Origin: a virus
Reading direction: 5' to 3' (one strand)
DNA: 37,820 bases
Virus record (IMG/VR): IMGVR_UViG_3300034110_000680
Span: 1-37,820 of that record
The translations under genes and the position numbers were made by a program. Positions 31,322-37,820 of this stretch are shown here, piece by piece. Each line of letters begins with the position of its first letter. The first letter of the stretch is position 1. The notes beneath the pieces are model-generated. The model was not told where the DNA came from and did no database searches. It saw only the letters and a program-made list of their open reading frames with translations.

Positions 31322-31671
31322 ACATCCAAGAACTGATTGAAGCCGTCCGCCAATGGGGCATCGCGAAAGGAATCACCGGCCCGAACGGAAAGGGAACGCT
31401 GCTAGGCCAGCTTGCTAAAACTCAGGAGGAACTGACCGAGACGCGGGATGCGGCAATCAAATGGCAACTGGCCGATGACTGCGACCTCGATTACAAAGGC
31501 GCGATGCGAGAGCAGCTTATCGACGGCCTTGGCGATGTCTTCGTGACGATCATCCTCGCTGCCGAAATGGCTGGCTTGCGGATCGAGGACTGCCTCGCGG
31601 CGGCTTACGGGGAGATCCGGGGACGCACGGGAACCATGCAAGGAGGCGTATTCGTGAAGGACAAGCCATGA
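31318..31671 (+). CDS. MazG-like nucleotide pyrophosphohydrolase
   Basis: A 117-aa protein, ATG at 31318 overlapping the HNH stop (ATGA). LGQLAKTQEELTETRDA near 30-46 and DGLGDVFVTIILAAEMAG near 69-86 match the MazG-type EExxE...GD pattern that binds Mg-nucleotide. It may hydrolyse dNTP or (p)ppGpp-type substrates and modify host physiology. Longer upstream frame is inside HNH in another reading. Confidence 0.65.
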   Translation: MNIQELIEAVRQWGIAKGITGPNGKGTLLGQLAKTQEELTETRDAAIKWQLADDCDLDYKGAMREQLIDGLGDVFVTIILAAEMAGLRIEDCLAAAYGEIRGRTGTMQGGVFVKDKP

Positions 31672-31820
31672 ACAACCTTGAAGGAACCCGCACGCCCGAG
31701 GAAGTTGCCGAGAACTTCCGAGAGCTAGACCGGATCGCGCCGACGCCAGCGGACAAGTTCGCGTTGATGTTCGGGCTAACCGGAGAGAACGACAGCCAGC
31801 CACTCCCAGAGCGCCCTTAG
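31668..31820 (+). CDS. Very small protein, 50 aa
   Basis: MNNLEGTRTPEEVAENFREL at the start, ATGA overlap with the MazG-like gene, followed by helix TPADKFALMFGLTG. It is short but coupled and in frame, so likely real. Function unknown. Confidence 0.5.
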   Translation: MNNLEGTRTPEEVAENFRELDRIAPTPADKFALMFGLTGENDSQPLPERP

Positions 31821-31860
31821 TAAAGAAAACCCGCCGATCCTTTCATTGGCGGGTTTCTTA
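31821..31860. terminator. Bidirectional terminator between the rightward operon and the integrase
   Basis: Arms 31827-31835 and 31848-31856 form a perfect 9-bp stem AAACCCGCC with a 12-base loop; T-rich tails occur on both strands (CTTATT on plus, TTTTCTTTA on minus). It ends the rightward operon and lies just before the integrase stop. Confidence 0.8.
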
Positions 31861-32931
31861 TTAAAGCTTTCGGGCAATTCCGAAGTATTTCCGCCCGTCT
31901 GATTCCGTGACGGCCTTTCGGTAGTGGCGAAAGAGCGTGTCGCTGTCGGCGGTGTGCCCCATGGCCTGCCTACAAGCGTCCACCCCGTAAACGGCGAGGA
32001 AGTTCGACGCGAACGTGTGCCTCGTTAAATCCTGCGACGCCCCCAGCCCTGCCGCCTTTCGCAACCGCTGCCATTTCACCTTCCACCAAGCAGGCGCAAC
32101 CGGCCCGCTTTTGGGATGCTCGCGAATCCACCATCGCAGGCGACGGCCTAGCGGAATATGCCGGTCGCTCCCGGTTTTGCTGGTGTCGTGGTCAATGTAG
32201 ATTTCATCCTTGCCGACCGCTTCCCAGTCGAGGCGCGCAATCTCACCGTCTTGCGCGGAGGGTCTGATTCCCGCGTATAGGAGCAGCCCGACCGCTCGCC
32301 TTGTCTCCGGGTCTTTCCTCGCCTCCCACTTGAGGATTGCCAGTTGCCGCTTATCAAGCAGGGCGATGCGTTTCGCCTTCCGCTTGCCGCCTCTCCCCGA
32401 CAAAACCGCGTTGATCCTGGCGGTTCGTGCATGGATCGTCGATTCCGCTTTAGCCCCGCCAGCGATGACGGCAGCTCGCACCGCAGCGGGCGTGATTTCG
32501 TGCAAGCGCGTGTCCATGAAGCCAGCCGGAACCCATCGGTCAATCTTCGCGATGTCTTCGGCATACCGCTTCCGCCACACGCCCTCCTGCCGCTCCTGAT
32601 AGGCAAGCCAGCGCTCTTTGAACGTCTCCGTGCCCTTCCCTTCCTCCCAGCGTGCTACGGCGGCTCTAGCGGCCTCCAGCAAGGTCATCCCGGTCGGCGC
32701 TAGGATTCGGATCGCCTCCGCTGCCTGGATGCTCTGAGCGGGGTCTAAGACGGTCCCGCGAATCCCCTTGCCCCACTTCGCCCGCAGTCCTCCCGCGAAC
32801 TTCTCCGCAGCCGCCTTGTCAGCCCCAAAGAACGTCCTTTCACGCTTGCCGCTTGCTGACATCGTAGGCGGGATGGAAACCCTCCACCCGTCAACGGTTA
32901 GGATTGCTCTAAGCTCTGGTCTGCGTGGCAT
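31861..32931 (-). CDS. int: Tyrosine integrase
   Basis: A 356-aa tyrosine recombinase: N-terminal arm-binding region, core-binding helices to about 180, catalytic domain with R223 (GIRPSA), K252 (SKTGSDRHIPL), R304 in DLTRHTFAS, H326 (MGHT), and nucleophile Y337 (RHYRK). The first residue of the HxxR box is Asp (D301) instead of His, a change seen in some families. ATG at 32931 is preceded by AGGAGA, one of the few Shine-Dalgarno sequences here. The frame stays open to 33129, but residues there are read from attP and are not real. attP lies 80 bases upstream. Confidence 0.9.
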   Translation of the reverse strand: MPRRPELRAILTVDGWRVSIPPTMSASGKRERTFFGADKAAAEKFAGGLRAKWGKGIRGTVLDPAQSIQAAEAIRILAPTGMTLLEAARAAVARWEEGKGTETFKERWLAYQERQEGVWRKRYAEDIAKIDRWVPAGFMDTRLHEITPAAVRAAVIAGGAKAESTIHARTARINAVLSGRGGKRKAKRIALLDKRQLAILKWEARKDPETRRAVGLLLYAGIRPSAQDGEIARLDWEAVGKDEIYIDHDTSKTGSDRHIPLGRRLRWWIREHPKSGPVAPAWWKVKWQRLRKAAGLGASQDLTRHTFASNFLAVYGVDACRQAMGHTADSDTLFRHYRKAVTESDGRKYFGIARKL

Positions 32932-33011
32932 TTCTCCTGCCACTATTGCCAGATTGCGAAGGCTCGCAAGGGATTTCAAGGGTTGGCGAGGGCGCTGGAA
33001 GCCTTGTAAAA

Positions 33012-33058
33012 TGGAGCCGCTGAAGGGATTTGAACCCTTGGCCTGCTCATTACGAATG
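33012..33058 (-). other. attP core: 3' half of tRNA-Thr (anticodon CGT)
   Basis: On the minus strand the sequence has an anticodon loop TTCGTAA (anticodon CGT, ACG codon), the anticodon stem 3' arm TGAGC, a variable loop, T-arm AAGGG-TTCAAAT-CCCTT, the acceptor arm CAGCGGC and TCCA. The 5' half of a tRNA is missing. The exact shared core with attB cannot be told from one copy. Confidence 0.8.
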
Positions 33059-33193
33059 GTCGGCGTTTCCTTGTGGCTGTAGGGCTGGCGGGCGCTTTTC
33101 TGCTCGATTGCCACCTGCTGCCAAAACAATTTGATTATTTTCTCGCCAGAATCAAAAAACCGTTCATCTTCACGTCGTCACCGAAACGAACCG

Positions 33194-33391
33194 ATGAAAA
33201 TCACCAACGAAACCACCGCCACCGAATTCGCCGCAAGCTGGAAGGGCAACACCAACGCCAAGGCACGCCTTGAATCCGCCGCCGACATGCAGGAATCCCT
33301 CGCGATTCGCACCAAGAGCAAGTGGCCAACCGATTCCGAGAATCACCTCAAAGCCGCCATGCGCCTCCGGTTGGAAGCCATGACCGCCTAA
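33194..33391 (+). CDS. Small protein, 65 aa, unknown function
   Basis: MKITNETTATEFAASWKGNT then KARLESAADMQESLAIRTKSKWPTDSENHLKAAMRLRLEAM: helical and charged. ATG at 33194 chosen over an upstream frame start at 33131. It is followed by a perfect terminator. Unknown function. Confidence 0.5.
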   Translation: MKITNETTATEFAASWKGNTNAKARLESAADMQESLAIRTKSKWPTDSENHLKAAMRLRLEAMTA

Positions 33392-33397
33392 CCTTAC

Positions 33398-33430
33398 CGG
33401 CCCGCCGCTAACCACGGCGGGCCGCTCTTT
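33398..33430 (+). terminator. Perfect 10-bp terminator right before the next start codon
   Basis: CGGCCCGCCG (33398-33407) pairs with 33415-33424, loop CTAACCA, then CTCTTT. The ATG of the next gene follows at 33431, so the hairpin lies in its leader. Confidence 0.75.
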
Positions 33431-33679
33431 ATGACCGATCAGCTAATCCGCGAGCTAATCAGCATCGCAAAAACCATCGACGAATTCGCCTCTGGTCCGA
33501 TTCCGTGGGGCGGATGTCGCTGCGATCACGGTTGCGACGGCAGGGTGCCGCTTCGTGGCGAGAAGTGCGGGCGATGCAAGGCGCTGAAACGGCTTGACGA
33601 GATCGAGCGGGAATTTGAAGGAATACCTAGCCAAGACGAATTCGACCACAAGGATTCCGACTTCGGACCATTTTTATGA
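33431..33679 (+). CDS. Small zinc-ribbon-like protein
   Basis: An 82-aa protein with Cys pairs CRCDHGC near 29-35 and CGRC near 46-49, consistent with a small zinc-binding fold. Helices flank it. It overlaps the RHH gene downstream by 4 bases (ATGA). Unknown function. Confidence 0.5.
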   Translation: MTDQLIRELISIAKTIDEFASGPIPWGGCRCDHGCDGRVPLRGEKCGRCKALKRLDEIEREFEGIPSQDEFDHKDSDFGPFL

Positions 33680-33861
33680 CCCCCAAGCCCAAGAACACCC
33701 ACGGCGGCAACCGCAAAGGCGCGGGCCGAAAGCCTAGCGGCAAGGCTGGCGTCAACCTCACAGTCCGCTTGCCGGTCGAAACAAAGGCGCGGATTCAGGG
33801 GCTGGCCAAGGACGCGGGCGTGTCCGCTGGCGAGATCGTGAGGCGGAAGTTTGCGGAGTGA
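33676..33861 (+). CDS. Small RHH-like DNA-binding protein
   Basis: A 61-aa protein: GGNRKGAGRKPSGKAG near 10-25 (Arg/Gly/Lys-rich N-terminal arm), then NLTVRLPVETKARIQGLAKDAGVSAGEIVRRKFAE (about 27-61), an Arc-type strand-helix-helix. A third RHH protein in this genome. ATGA overlap with the zinc-ribbon gene. Confidence 0.6.
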   Translation: MTPKPKNTHGGNRKGAGRKPSGKAGVNLTVRLPVETKARIQGLAKDAGVSAGEIVRRKFAE

Positions 33862-33865
33862 TGCG

Positions 33866-34132
33866 CTACAGCAGCCGGTAGTAGTAGCCGGAAACGCCGT
33901 TGAGGGTTACGGCCCGCCGCGTCGCCCTGCCCTGCTCCATTAAGGCCCGCAGTTTGCGCCTAGCGATGCACGGGCTTTTGCCCTCCAGTTCCGCCGCTTC
34001 TTGAACCGTGAACTCCCCGGCCTGCTTTTCGGCGGGCTGGGAAAACGACACGCTGGCCAGCGCGTCGGCCAATCCGGCTAGAGCACTCCTTGCGGGCTGA
34101 TCCACGTTCCGTTTTCGTTCGTTGCGTGCCAT
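33866..34132 (-). CDS. Winged-helix DNA-binding protein at the end of the late operon
   Basis: An 88-aa protein, start MARNERKRN at 34132 (or 34141). The C-terminal half FTVQEAAELEGKSPCIARRKLRALMEQG is a winged-helix motif with a TRRAVTLNGVSGYYYRLL wing. It overlaps the phosphoesterase gene and is the last leftward gene. It may regulate the neighbours. Confidence 0.5.
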   Translation of the reverse strand: MARNERKRNVDQPARSALAGLADALASVSFSQPAEKQAGEFTVQEAAELEGKSPCIARRKLRALMEQGRATRRAVTLNGVSGYYYRLL

Positions 34133-34809
34133 GCTTGCCATTGTCCGGTTTTCGAGTTGATGAGTCCGTAAAGGAAACCCTGCCGCCATGCCAGTTTCGC
34201 GGGCGTGCGGTCGGCGTAGGTCATTTGGGTGATGTCGGCCATGCAGCCAACGGAGAACGCCTGAGAGCCCTCGATGTGCCTTGCGTGGTAGGCGTCCGGC
34301 TTGTGCGTGTGACCGTGCAAGCACTCGCCCCAATTCTCGTAATGGGCTTTCGCCGGATACATCGTGGCGCGGAAGCCGTGGATGAGCCTAGGACCGCCCT
34401 CTGGCATCCGCAGGTAGCTTTTGACGTGATAGGGCACGAACGCAATCCGGCGCTTCCTAAAGGCGTCCTCGGAGGCCCTAGCAAGCTCCTGGCACCTCTC
34501 GCGTAAGATGCCGTCCGGCGCGTGCGTCGAGTTCAGCCAAATCCGGTCGTCATGGTTCCCGAGCGTGAGGAAGTTCGGCTTGAAAGCGTCGATGAACTCC
34601 AACCCCGCCTGATAATCGTCCACGATGCCCTCGGCCTTTTCCTCCTGCGATGCCCCGCGCCTGAGTGGGGAAAAATCCCAAAGGTCGCCAAGGTGAATCC
34701 GGTGCTTGGGTTTCCAAGTGTCACAGAATGCCAAGAGTTTCTTGAGCGCCACCGGGCAGCCGAGGCTCCCGTGATTGTCGGCTGCTGCGATCCACGGGAT
34801 ATAGCTCAT
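34078..34809 (-). CDS. Calcineurin-like metallophosphoesterase
   Basis: A 243-aa protein with the metal motifs of the family: AAADNHG near 8-14 (D11, H13), GDLWDFSP near 41-48, LGNHDDR near 83-89, and HGHTHKPDAY near 165-174. It hydrolyses phosphodiester or phosphomonoester bonds with two metals. ATGA overlap with the endolysin gene ties it to the lysis module, where such enzymes are unusual. Substrate unknown. Confidence 0.75.
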   Translation of the reverse strand: MSYIPWIAAADNHGSLGCPVALKKLLAFCDTWKPKHRIHLGDLWDFSPLRRGASQEEKAEGIVDDYQAGLEFIDAFKPNFLTLGNHDDRIWLNSTHAPDGILRERCQELARASEDAFRKRRIAFVPYHVKSYLRMPEGGPRLIHGFRATMYPAKAHYENWGECLHGHTHKPDAYHARHIEGSQAFSVGCMADITQMTYADRTPAKLAWRQGFLYGLINSKTGQWQAWHATNENGTWISPQGVL

Positions 34810-35309
34810 ACGGTAAAACGGATTCGTGAACGGACCAAATCAATGTGGCGACGCTTGCGGTAAACGCCGTCACCCTCGCGGGAGCCTGCGCCGTTGGTAT
34901 TCCCCTCAACGGTCATGAAATGGCCGTCCTTATCGACGCCAGAGGTGGCAATTCCAATGTGAGAGAACTTGAAAATCACTACATCCCCTCGCTGAATATC
35001 ACCCCTCGGGTTGCGCTTGGTCTGCGTGCTTTTGTCCTGAGCGAGTGACCAATCCTCGAAAGCCCATGCGCCAGGGGTGGTTGGACGCTTGAAGGTGAAC
35101 TGCTGGCCGGAAAGCTCCATGGCAGCCTTGACTGCCCATGCCACAAAACAAGCGCACCAAGCATACCCATCGTCCGTTGCGTTGGGCTTGTAGTTGTCGG
35201 CGTCGAAGAACTCACGCAATCCGCCGCCCTTGTTGCTGCCGCCGCTCTCGCGAATCCCGATCTTGGATTCCGCCTGCACCGCAACTAGTTCAGGAAGGAT
35301 AGGTTTCAT
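34806..35309 (-). CDS. CHAP-domain endolysin
   Basis: A 167-aa protein: AWCACFVAWAV near 50-60 with catalytic Cys52, FKFSHIGIA near 114-121 with H117, and VEGNTN near 134-139 (E135, N137), the Cys-His-Glu/Asn triad of CHAP peptidoglycan amidases/endopeptidases. No signal peptide is seen, so a holin must release it. ATGA overlap with the phosphoesterase gene downstream. Confidence 0.8.
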   Translation of the reverse strand: MKPILPELVAVQAESKIGIRESGGSNKGGGLREFFDADNYKPNATDDGYAWCACFVAWAVKAAMELSGQQFTFKRPTTPGAWAFEDWSLAQDKSTQTKRNPRGDIQRGDVVIFKFSHIGIATSGVDKDGHFMTVEGNTNGAGSREGDGVYRKRRHIDLVRSRIRFTV

Positions 35310-35313
35310 CTGG

Positions 35314-35550
35314 TTACGCTGGCAGAAGTTTGGTGAAGCGCTTCACAGCAGCGCGGACAATCGACCATCGCTTTTCGTTGCATGGCAAATCATCGGCCCC
35401 GCTCTTGGCGTAGGACCATGAGACGATTTCGTAATGCTCGCGGGTCATGCGGTGAAGCCTGCCCCACACGACAAAAAGAATCGGCTCGCCGCCGTCCTCG
35501 ACGTGATCGAGAAACTCACACTCCACGATGTCTCCGGTTTTCGGCTTCAT
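35314..35550 (-). CDS. Small late protein
   Basis: A 78-aa protein: KPKTGDIVECEFLDHVEDGG, then ILFVVWGRLHRMTREHYEIVSW, with beta-strand character (SH3-like is possible). ATGA overlap with the lipoprotein gene upstream. Unknown function. Confidence 0.5.
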   Translation of the reverse strand: MKPKTGDIVECEFLDHVEDGGEPILFVVWGRLHRMTREHYEIVSWSYAKSGADDLPCNEKRWSIVRAAVKRFTKLLPA

Positions 35551-35759
35551 TTGTCGTAGTTGATTTGTCGTGGCGCGATTGCAATAAACGTGTCAGCAAC
35601 GGAGCGAATTGTGCCAGCATCCGGCGCACTGATTTTCGTTTCGGTAACGGTCCCATCCGGTGCTGTCACCCGCGTTTCGGTGGTGACGCAGGACACCATT
35701 GAGAAGACGGTATAGATGGCTACCCAAACCCAAAGCGCGAGGTGTTTCAGAGTTTTCAT
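35547..35759 (-). CDS. Small lipoprotein-like protein (o-spanin candidate)
   Basis: A 70-aa protein starting MKTLKHLALWVWVAIYTVFS with a hydrophobic signal ending in MVSC, close to a lipobox (Cys near residue 23), then a Thr/Ala-rich tail (TVTETKISAPDAGTIRSVAD). ATG at 35759 chosen by ATGA overlap with the upstream stop. A small outer-membrane lipoprotein in the lysis module suggests an o-spanin, by inference only. Confidence 0.55.
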   Translation of the reverse strand: MKTLKHLALWVWVAIYTVFSMVSCVTTETRVTAPDGTVTETKISAPDAGTIRSVADTFIAIAPRQINYDK

Positions 35760-36208
35760 GGCAGAACGACAGAATGCACGTTGTTTCGATCTTTCAGGTA
35801 GGCGCTTCCAAGCATCTTCACCGCGAAATAGAACATGCCGCGAAGCCATGAGCCGTGAAGCCTCATGATGTCGTAAAGGGCCACGTCTGCGTCTTCCTTG
35901 GTGATCCGGCAGCGCATCCCATCGGTGAACAAAAATTGATACAAGCAATCATGCACCAAGCTAGCCAGCATGGCAGACCGGAGCTTCGGGGCGCACGTCG
36001 GCCCATCCCATGCGTAATCCTCGCGGATGATGAGAACAGGACCAACAAACCGCGCCCATTCCCGCCCGGTCTTGTCCCGAAACGACACGTTGCCAAACAG
36101 CGGGAGGTCGAAACGAACGTGAACGTCAGCCGTCAGCACGAAAGGCCAAGCGCCATCCGTTCGGATGTATTCAAAGCCATGCGCGAACGGTGGGATTTGG
36201 GAGATCAT
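35756..36208 (-). CDS. DUF1353-like protein
   Basis: A 150-aa protein with an AWDGPTCAPKLRSAMLASLVHDCLYQFLF block near 65-95, as in DUF1353 proteins (DGPS...SLVHDxLYQ). It ends in a membrane-like FYFAVKMLGSAYL. Found in the lysis region of several phages, with an unclear role. ATGA overlap with the neighbour. Confidence 0.5.
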   Translation of the reverse strand: MISQIPPFAHGFEYIRTDGAWPFVLTADVHVRFDLPLFGNVSFRDKTGREWARFVGPVLIIREDYAWDGPTCAPKLRSAMLASLVHDCLYQFLFTDGMRCRITKEDADVALYDIMRLHGSWLRGMFYFAVKMLGSAYLKDRNNVHSVVLP

Positions 36209-36486
36209 GGCGTTTGATCCTCGATGCGATCGGTCAAGTCCTCGATTGCATGAGTGAATTTCTCAACCGCCTGAATGTTGTCGCGGTAGGCGTCCATCAA
36301 TGCCGCGCGGTCGGCCCGTAGGTCGGCGTAAACGATGGTCGTCGAGTATCCGAAAACGCCCGCAACCACTATGCCGACGCCGAAGCGAGCAAGTGCCCAG
36401 ACGATGAGGCCTTGCCATGTATTCGGAACCGTGACGTTTTCGGGCGTGTCGGCGTTGGCAACTGATGTTAGTTCGTTTTGGCTCAT
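36205..36486 (-). CDS. Small one-TM protein, holin candidate
   Basis: A 93-aa protein with a single hydrophobic stretch at about 27-55 (LIVWALARFGVGIVVAGVFGYSTTIVY) followed by a charged helix (RADRAALMDAYRDNIQAVEKF). One-TM holins or antiholin-like proteins look like this. It follows the tail spike gene and starts the lysis cluster. No Shine-Dalgarno (TTTCCCCC-ATG). Confidence 0.5.
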   Translation of the reverse strand: MSQNELTSVANADTPENVTVPNTWQGLIVWALARFGVGIVVAGVFGYSTTIVYADLRADRAALMDAYRDNIQAVEKFTHAIEDLTDRIEDQTP

Positions 36487-36494
36487 GGGGGAAA

Positions 36495-37820
36495 CTAGGG
36501 AATGGTTACTTCCAGCGCGTCGCCGACGCGCGTGGCCGAAAGCGTGACGGTTCCGGCGCTCACGTAATCGACTCCGTTCGACATTTCGAGCACGCCGGGA
36601 ACGTGGTCGAGCGTGACGTTTGCGTTGAGGTTGAGGTCAATGGTTTCACCGATGGCGACGCCCGTGAACGAGCTGTAAGTCTGCGCGACGGTCGGCGAGA
36701 GGTTGACCTCAAGCTGTCCGAAGACGGCGATTTCAGAGGCGGCGGTCTGTCCGGTTGTCGCGGTCTGCGTGAGGGTGCGGACGTTCACGGTGTTGGGCGT
36801 GAACGACACGAAATCGAAGTCTCCGGACGCGTTCTTGGTCATGTTCAGCACGCCACCGGCAAAGAGCATGTAACCGCGGGTAAGCGTGTTCCAGCTTGCG
36901 TCAGGGATGACCTCCACGCCGAAGAAGCCGGAACCCGTGCCAATGCGTGCAAGCGTGAACCCGAAGCCTTCCGGGAATCTCTCCGGGAAGGTGAGGGTGA
37001 ACGGGTGACTCGGAGCGGCGGAGTCGACAATCGCGACTTTCCCCCACGCGGGGCATACTTCAAACGGGTCGGCGGCGGTCGGGTCGTAGCTGAAAAACGT
37101 CTCGCCGTCTGACCATTGACCGGTGATCGTGTTGAGGGTGAAGGTCGGGCGCGTTCCCGTGTTCGCCTGGATCGGGCGGGAATCCGCGATTACGTTCCCC
37201 GAGACAAGGAAGGTGCCGGTCGCTCCGGGTGATACGAGGAAAATGCCTACGGTAAAAGCTCCGGTGCTCACGGTGGTGTTGTCCGTGAACGTCCAGTCGG
37301 ACCCGCCCTGCACGGAGTTGATCGCGGAATCGACGTTGCGCGTGGCGGCGGTGAAGGTGTTGTCGGTGACCAGCCAATTGTCATAGACATTCAATTCTTC
37401 CGGCGGGAGGGATGGATAGCCGCCAGGGCTGTAGCAATAGACTCCAATGGTGTCCTCGAAAGTATTGCGCTGGATGGTGACGTTGCTGGCCGATTCAGCC
37501 AAGAAAACGCCGCCTTGGTTGGTGTCGCCAATCGTGTTATCCTCCGCGACGAGGTGGCATTGGGGGTAGCCGAGATATACCACCCCGAACTTTCCGATTT
37601 TCAGGTCCCCGGTCAGGTTCCGGTTGACCTCGATGACACTGTTTCGGACTTCAAGGAACTGGGGAACGCCGAGAGGCACGCTATCTCCAAGCGCGAAGCA
37701 TTCGGTCCCGTTGTAAACGTCGTAAATGTGGCAGTTGTCCACCGTTACCCCGCCGCCGTTGCTGATCGCCGAGGCGTTGCACTGGCGGATGACGCAATCG
37801 GTGATCGTCTGACTGCCAAG
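36495..37820 (-). CDS. Tail spike, pectate-lyase-like beta-helix, C-terminal part (gene begins at 874)
   Basis: The continuation of the spike: residues about 276 to 690. Beta-helix repeats are visible as short VTIxxN/NTF-type turns (SNVTIQRNTFEDTIGVYCY, DWTFTDNTTVSTGAFTVG, LVSGNVIADSRPI), followed by a separate C-terminal domain (FTPNTVNVRTLTQTATTG to VTIP) that may bind the receptor or trimerise. Bases 37694-37820 duplicate 1-127. ATG at 37742 is internal, not the real start. Confidence 0.85.
   Translation of the reverse strand, partial: LGSQTITDCVIRQCNASAISNGGGVTVDNCHIYDVYNGTECFALGDSVPLGVPQFLEVRNSVIEVNRNLTGDLKIGKFGVVYLGYPQCHLVAEDNTIGDTNQGGVFLAESASNVTIQRNTFEDTIGVYCYSPGGYPSLPPEELNVYDNWLVTDNTFTAATRNVDSAINSVQGGSDWTFTDNTTVSTGAFTVGIFLVSPGATGTFLVSGNVIADSRPIQANTGTRPTFTLNTITGQWSDGETFFSYDPTAADPFEVCPAWGKVAIVDSAAPSHPFTLTFPERFPEGFGFTLARIGTGSGFFGVEVIPDASWNTLTRGYMLFAGGVLNMTKNASGDFDFVSFTPNTVNVRTLTQTATTGQTAASEIAVFGQLEVNLSPTVAQTYSSFTGVAIGETIDLNLNANVTLDHVPGVLEMSNGVDYVSAGTVTLSATRVGDALEVTIP
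37694..37820. repeat. Right copy of the 127-bp terminal repeat
   Basis: Exact copy of 1-127; see the left copy. Merge the two to obtain the unique circle of 37,693 bp. Confidence 0.93.

Noticed and set aside
33012-33058. A functional tRNA gene
   Set aside because: The 5' half is missing: the anticodon stem lacks its 5' partner and no D-arm is found, so it is an att fragment.
32932-33129. Longer integrase reading frame starting at 33129
   Set aside because: The extra residues are read from the tRNA-like attP and a non-coding region; ATG at 32931 has a good AGGAGA and gives a normal 356-aa integrase.
36465-37112. 215-aa plus-strand open frame
   Set aside because: Shadow of the tail spike gene; low-complexity Arg/Gly/Val composition.

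Overview
The window is a complete genome of a temperate, tailed double-stranded DNA phage, present as a circular molecule opened inside a tail gene. The first 127 bases are repeated exactly as the last 127, so the unique length is 37,693 bp. The phage call rests on a full set of virion genes: a GpA-family large terminase, a lambda-type portal, a ClpP-type prohead protease with a scaffold-like tail, a major capsid protein, neck genes, G/GT-type tail chaperones with a frameshift site, a tape measure protein and a tail spike. A tyrosine integrase lies beside an attP that copies the 3' half of a tRNA-Thr(CGT). Only part of the tRNA is present, so this is the free (excised) form. The host is a GC-rich bacterium, probably Gram-negative (lipoprotein, tail-spike depolymerase fold). 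Almost no start codon has a Shine-Dalgarno sequence; many sit in an A/C-rich context ending AACC or CACC. Verrucomicrobiota or a similar SD-poor phylum is possible, but this is a guess.

Layout. (1) Switch and lysogeny region, about 29.5-33.9 kb: two divergent ribbon-helix-helix (RHH) genes share repeated CTACGGCGTAG operators. Rightward genes follow (HNH nuclease, MazG-like, a 50-aa ORF), then a bidirectional terminator, the leftward integrase, attP, and a small rightward cluster of three genes. (2) Early leftward operon, 29.9 down to 20.1 kb: an excisionase-like HTH, many small proteins often coupled by ATGA overlaps, ERF annealing protein, YqaJ exonuclease, VRR-NUC nuclease, PAPS-reductase-like protein, a terminator-like hairpin, a replisome organizer containing 11-bp iterons (candidate origin), a PD-(D/E)XK nuclease, DnaB-type helicase, an SSB with the DDIPF tip, and a DnaA-domain-IV-like protein. 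(3) A 465-bp mostly non-coding stretch in front of the terminases, likely the packaging region. (4) Late leftward region: terminases, gpW-like, portal, protease/scaffold, capsid, terminator, a glycosyltransferase/methyltransferase cassette, neck, tail, fibres and tail spike (across the contig ends), then the lysis module (one-TM holin candidate, DUF1353-like, lipoprotein, CHAP endolysin), a metallophosphoesterase and a winged-helix regulator.

How it fits together: RHH regulators probably choose between the rightward lysogenic-side transcript and the long leftward transcript. ERF, YqaJ, organizer, helicase and SSB replicate and recombine the DNA. The GpA terminase implies cos-type packaging. 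A 347-residue tape measure predicts a short siphovirus tail of about 50 nm. The most unusual parts are the cassette holding three glycosyltransferase domains and a methyltransferase between the capsid and neck genes, the RHH/RHH switch, and the iterons inside the organizer gene.
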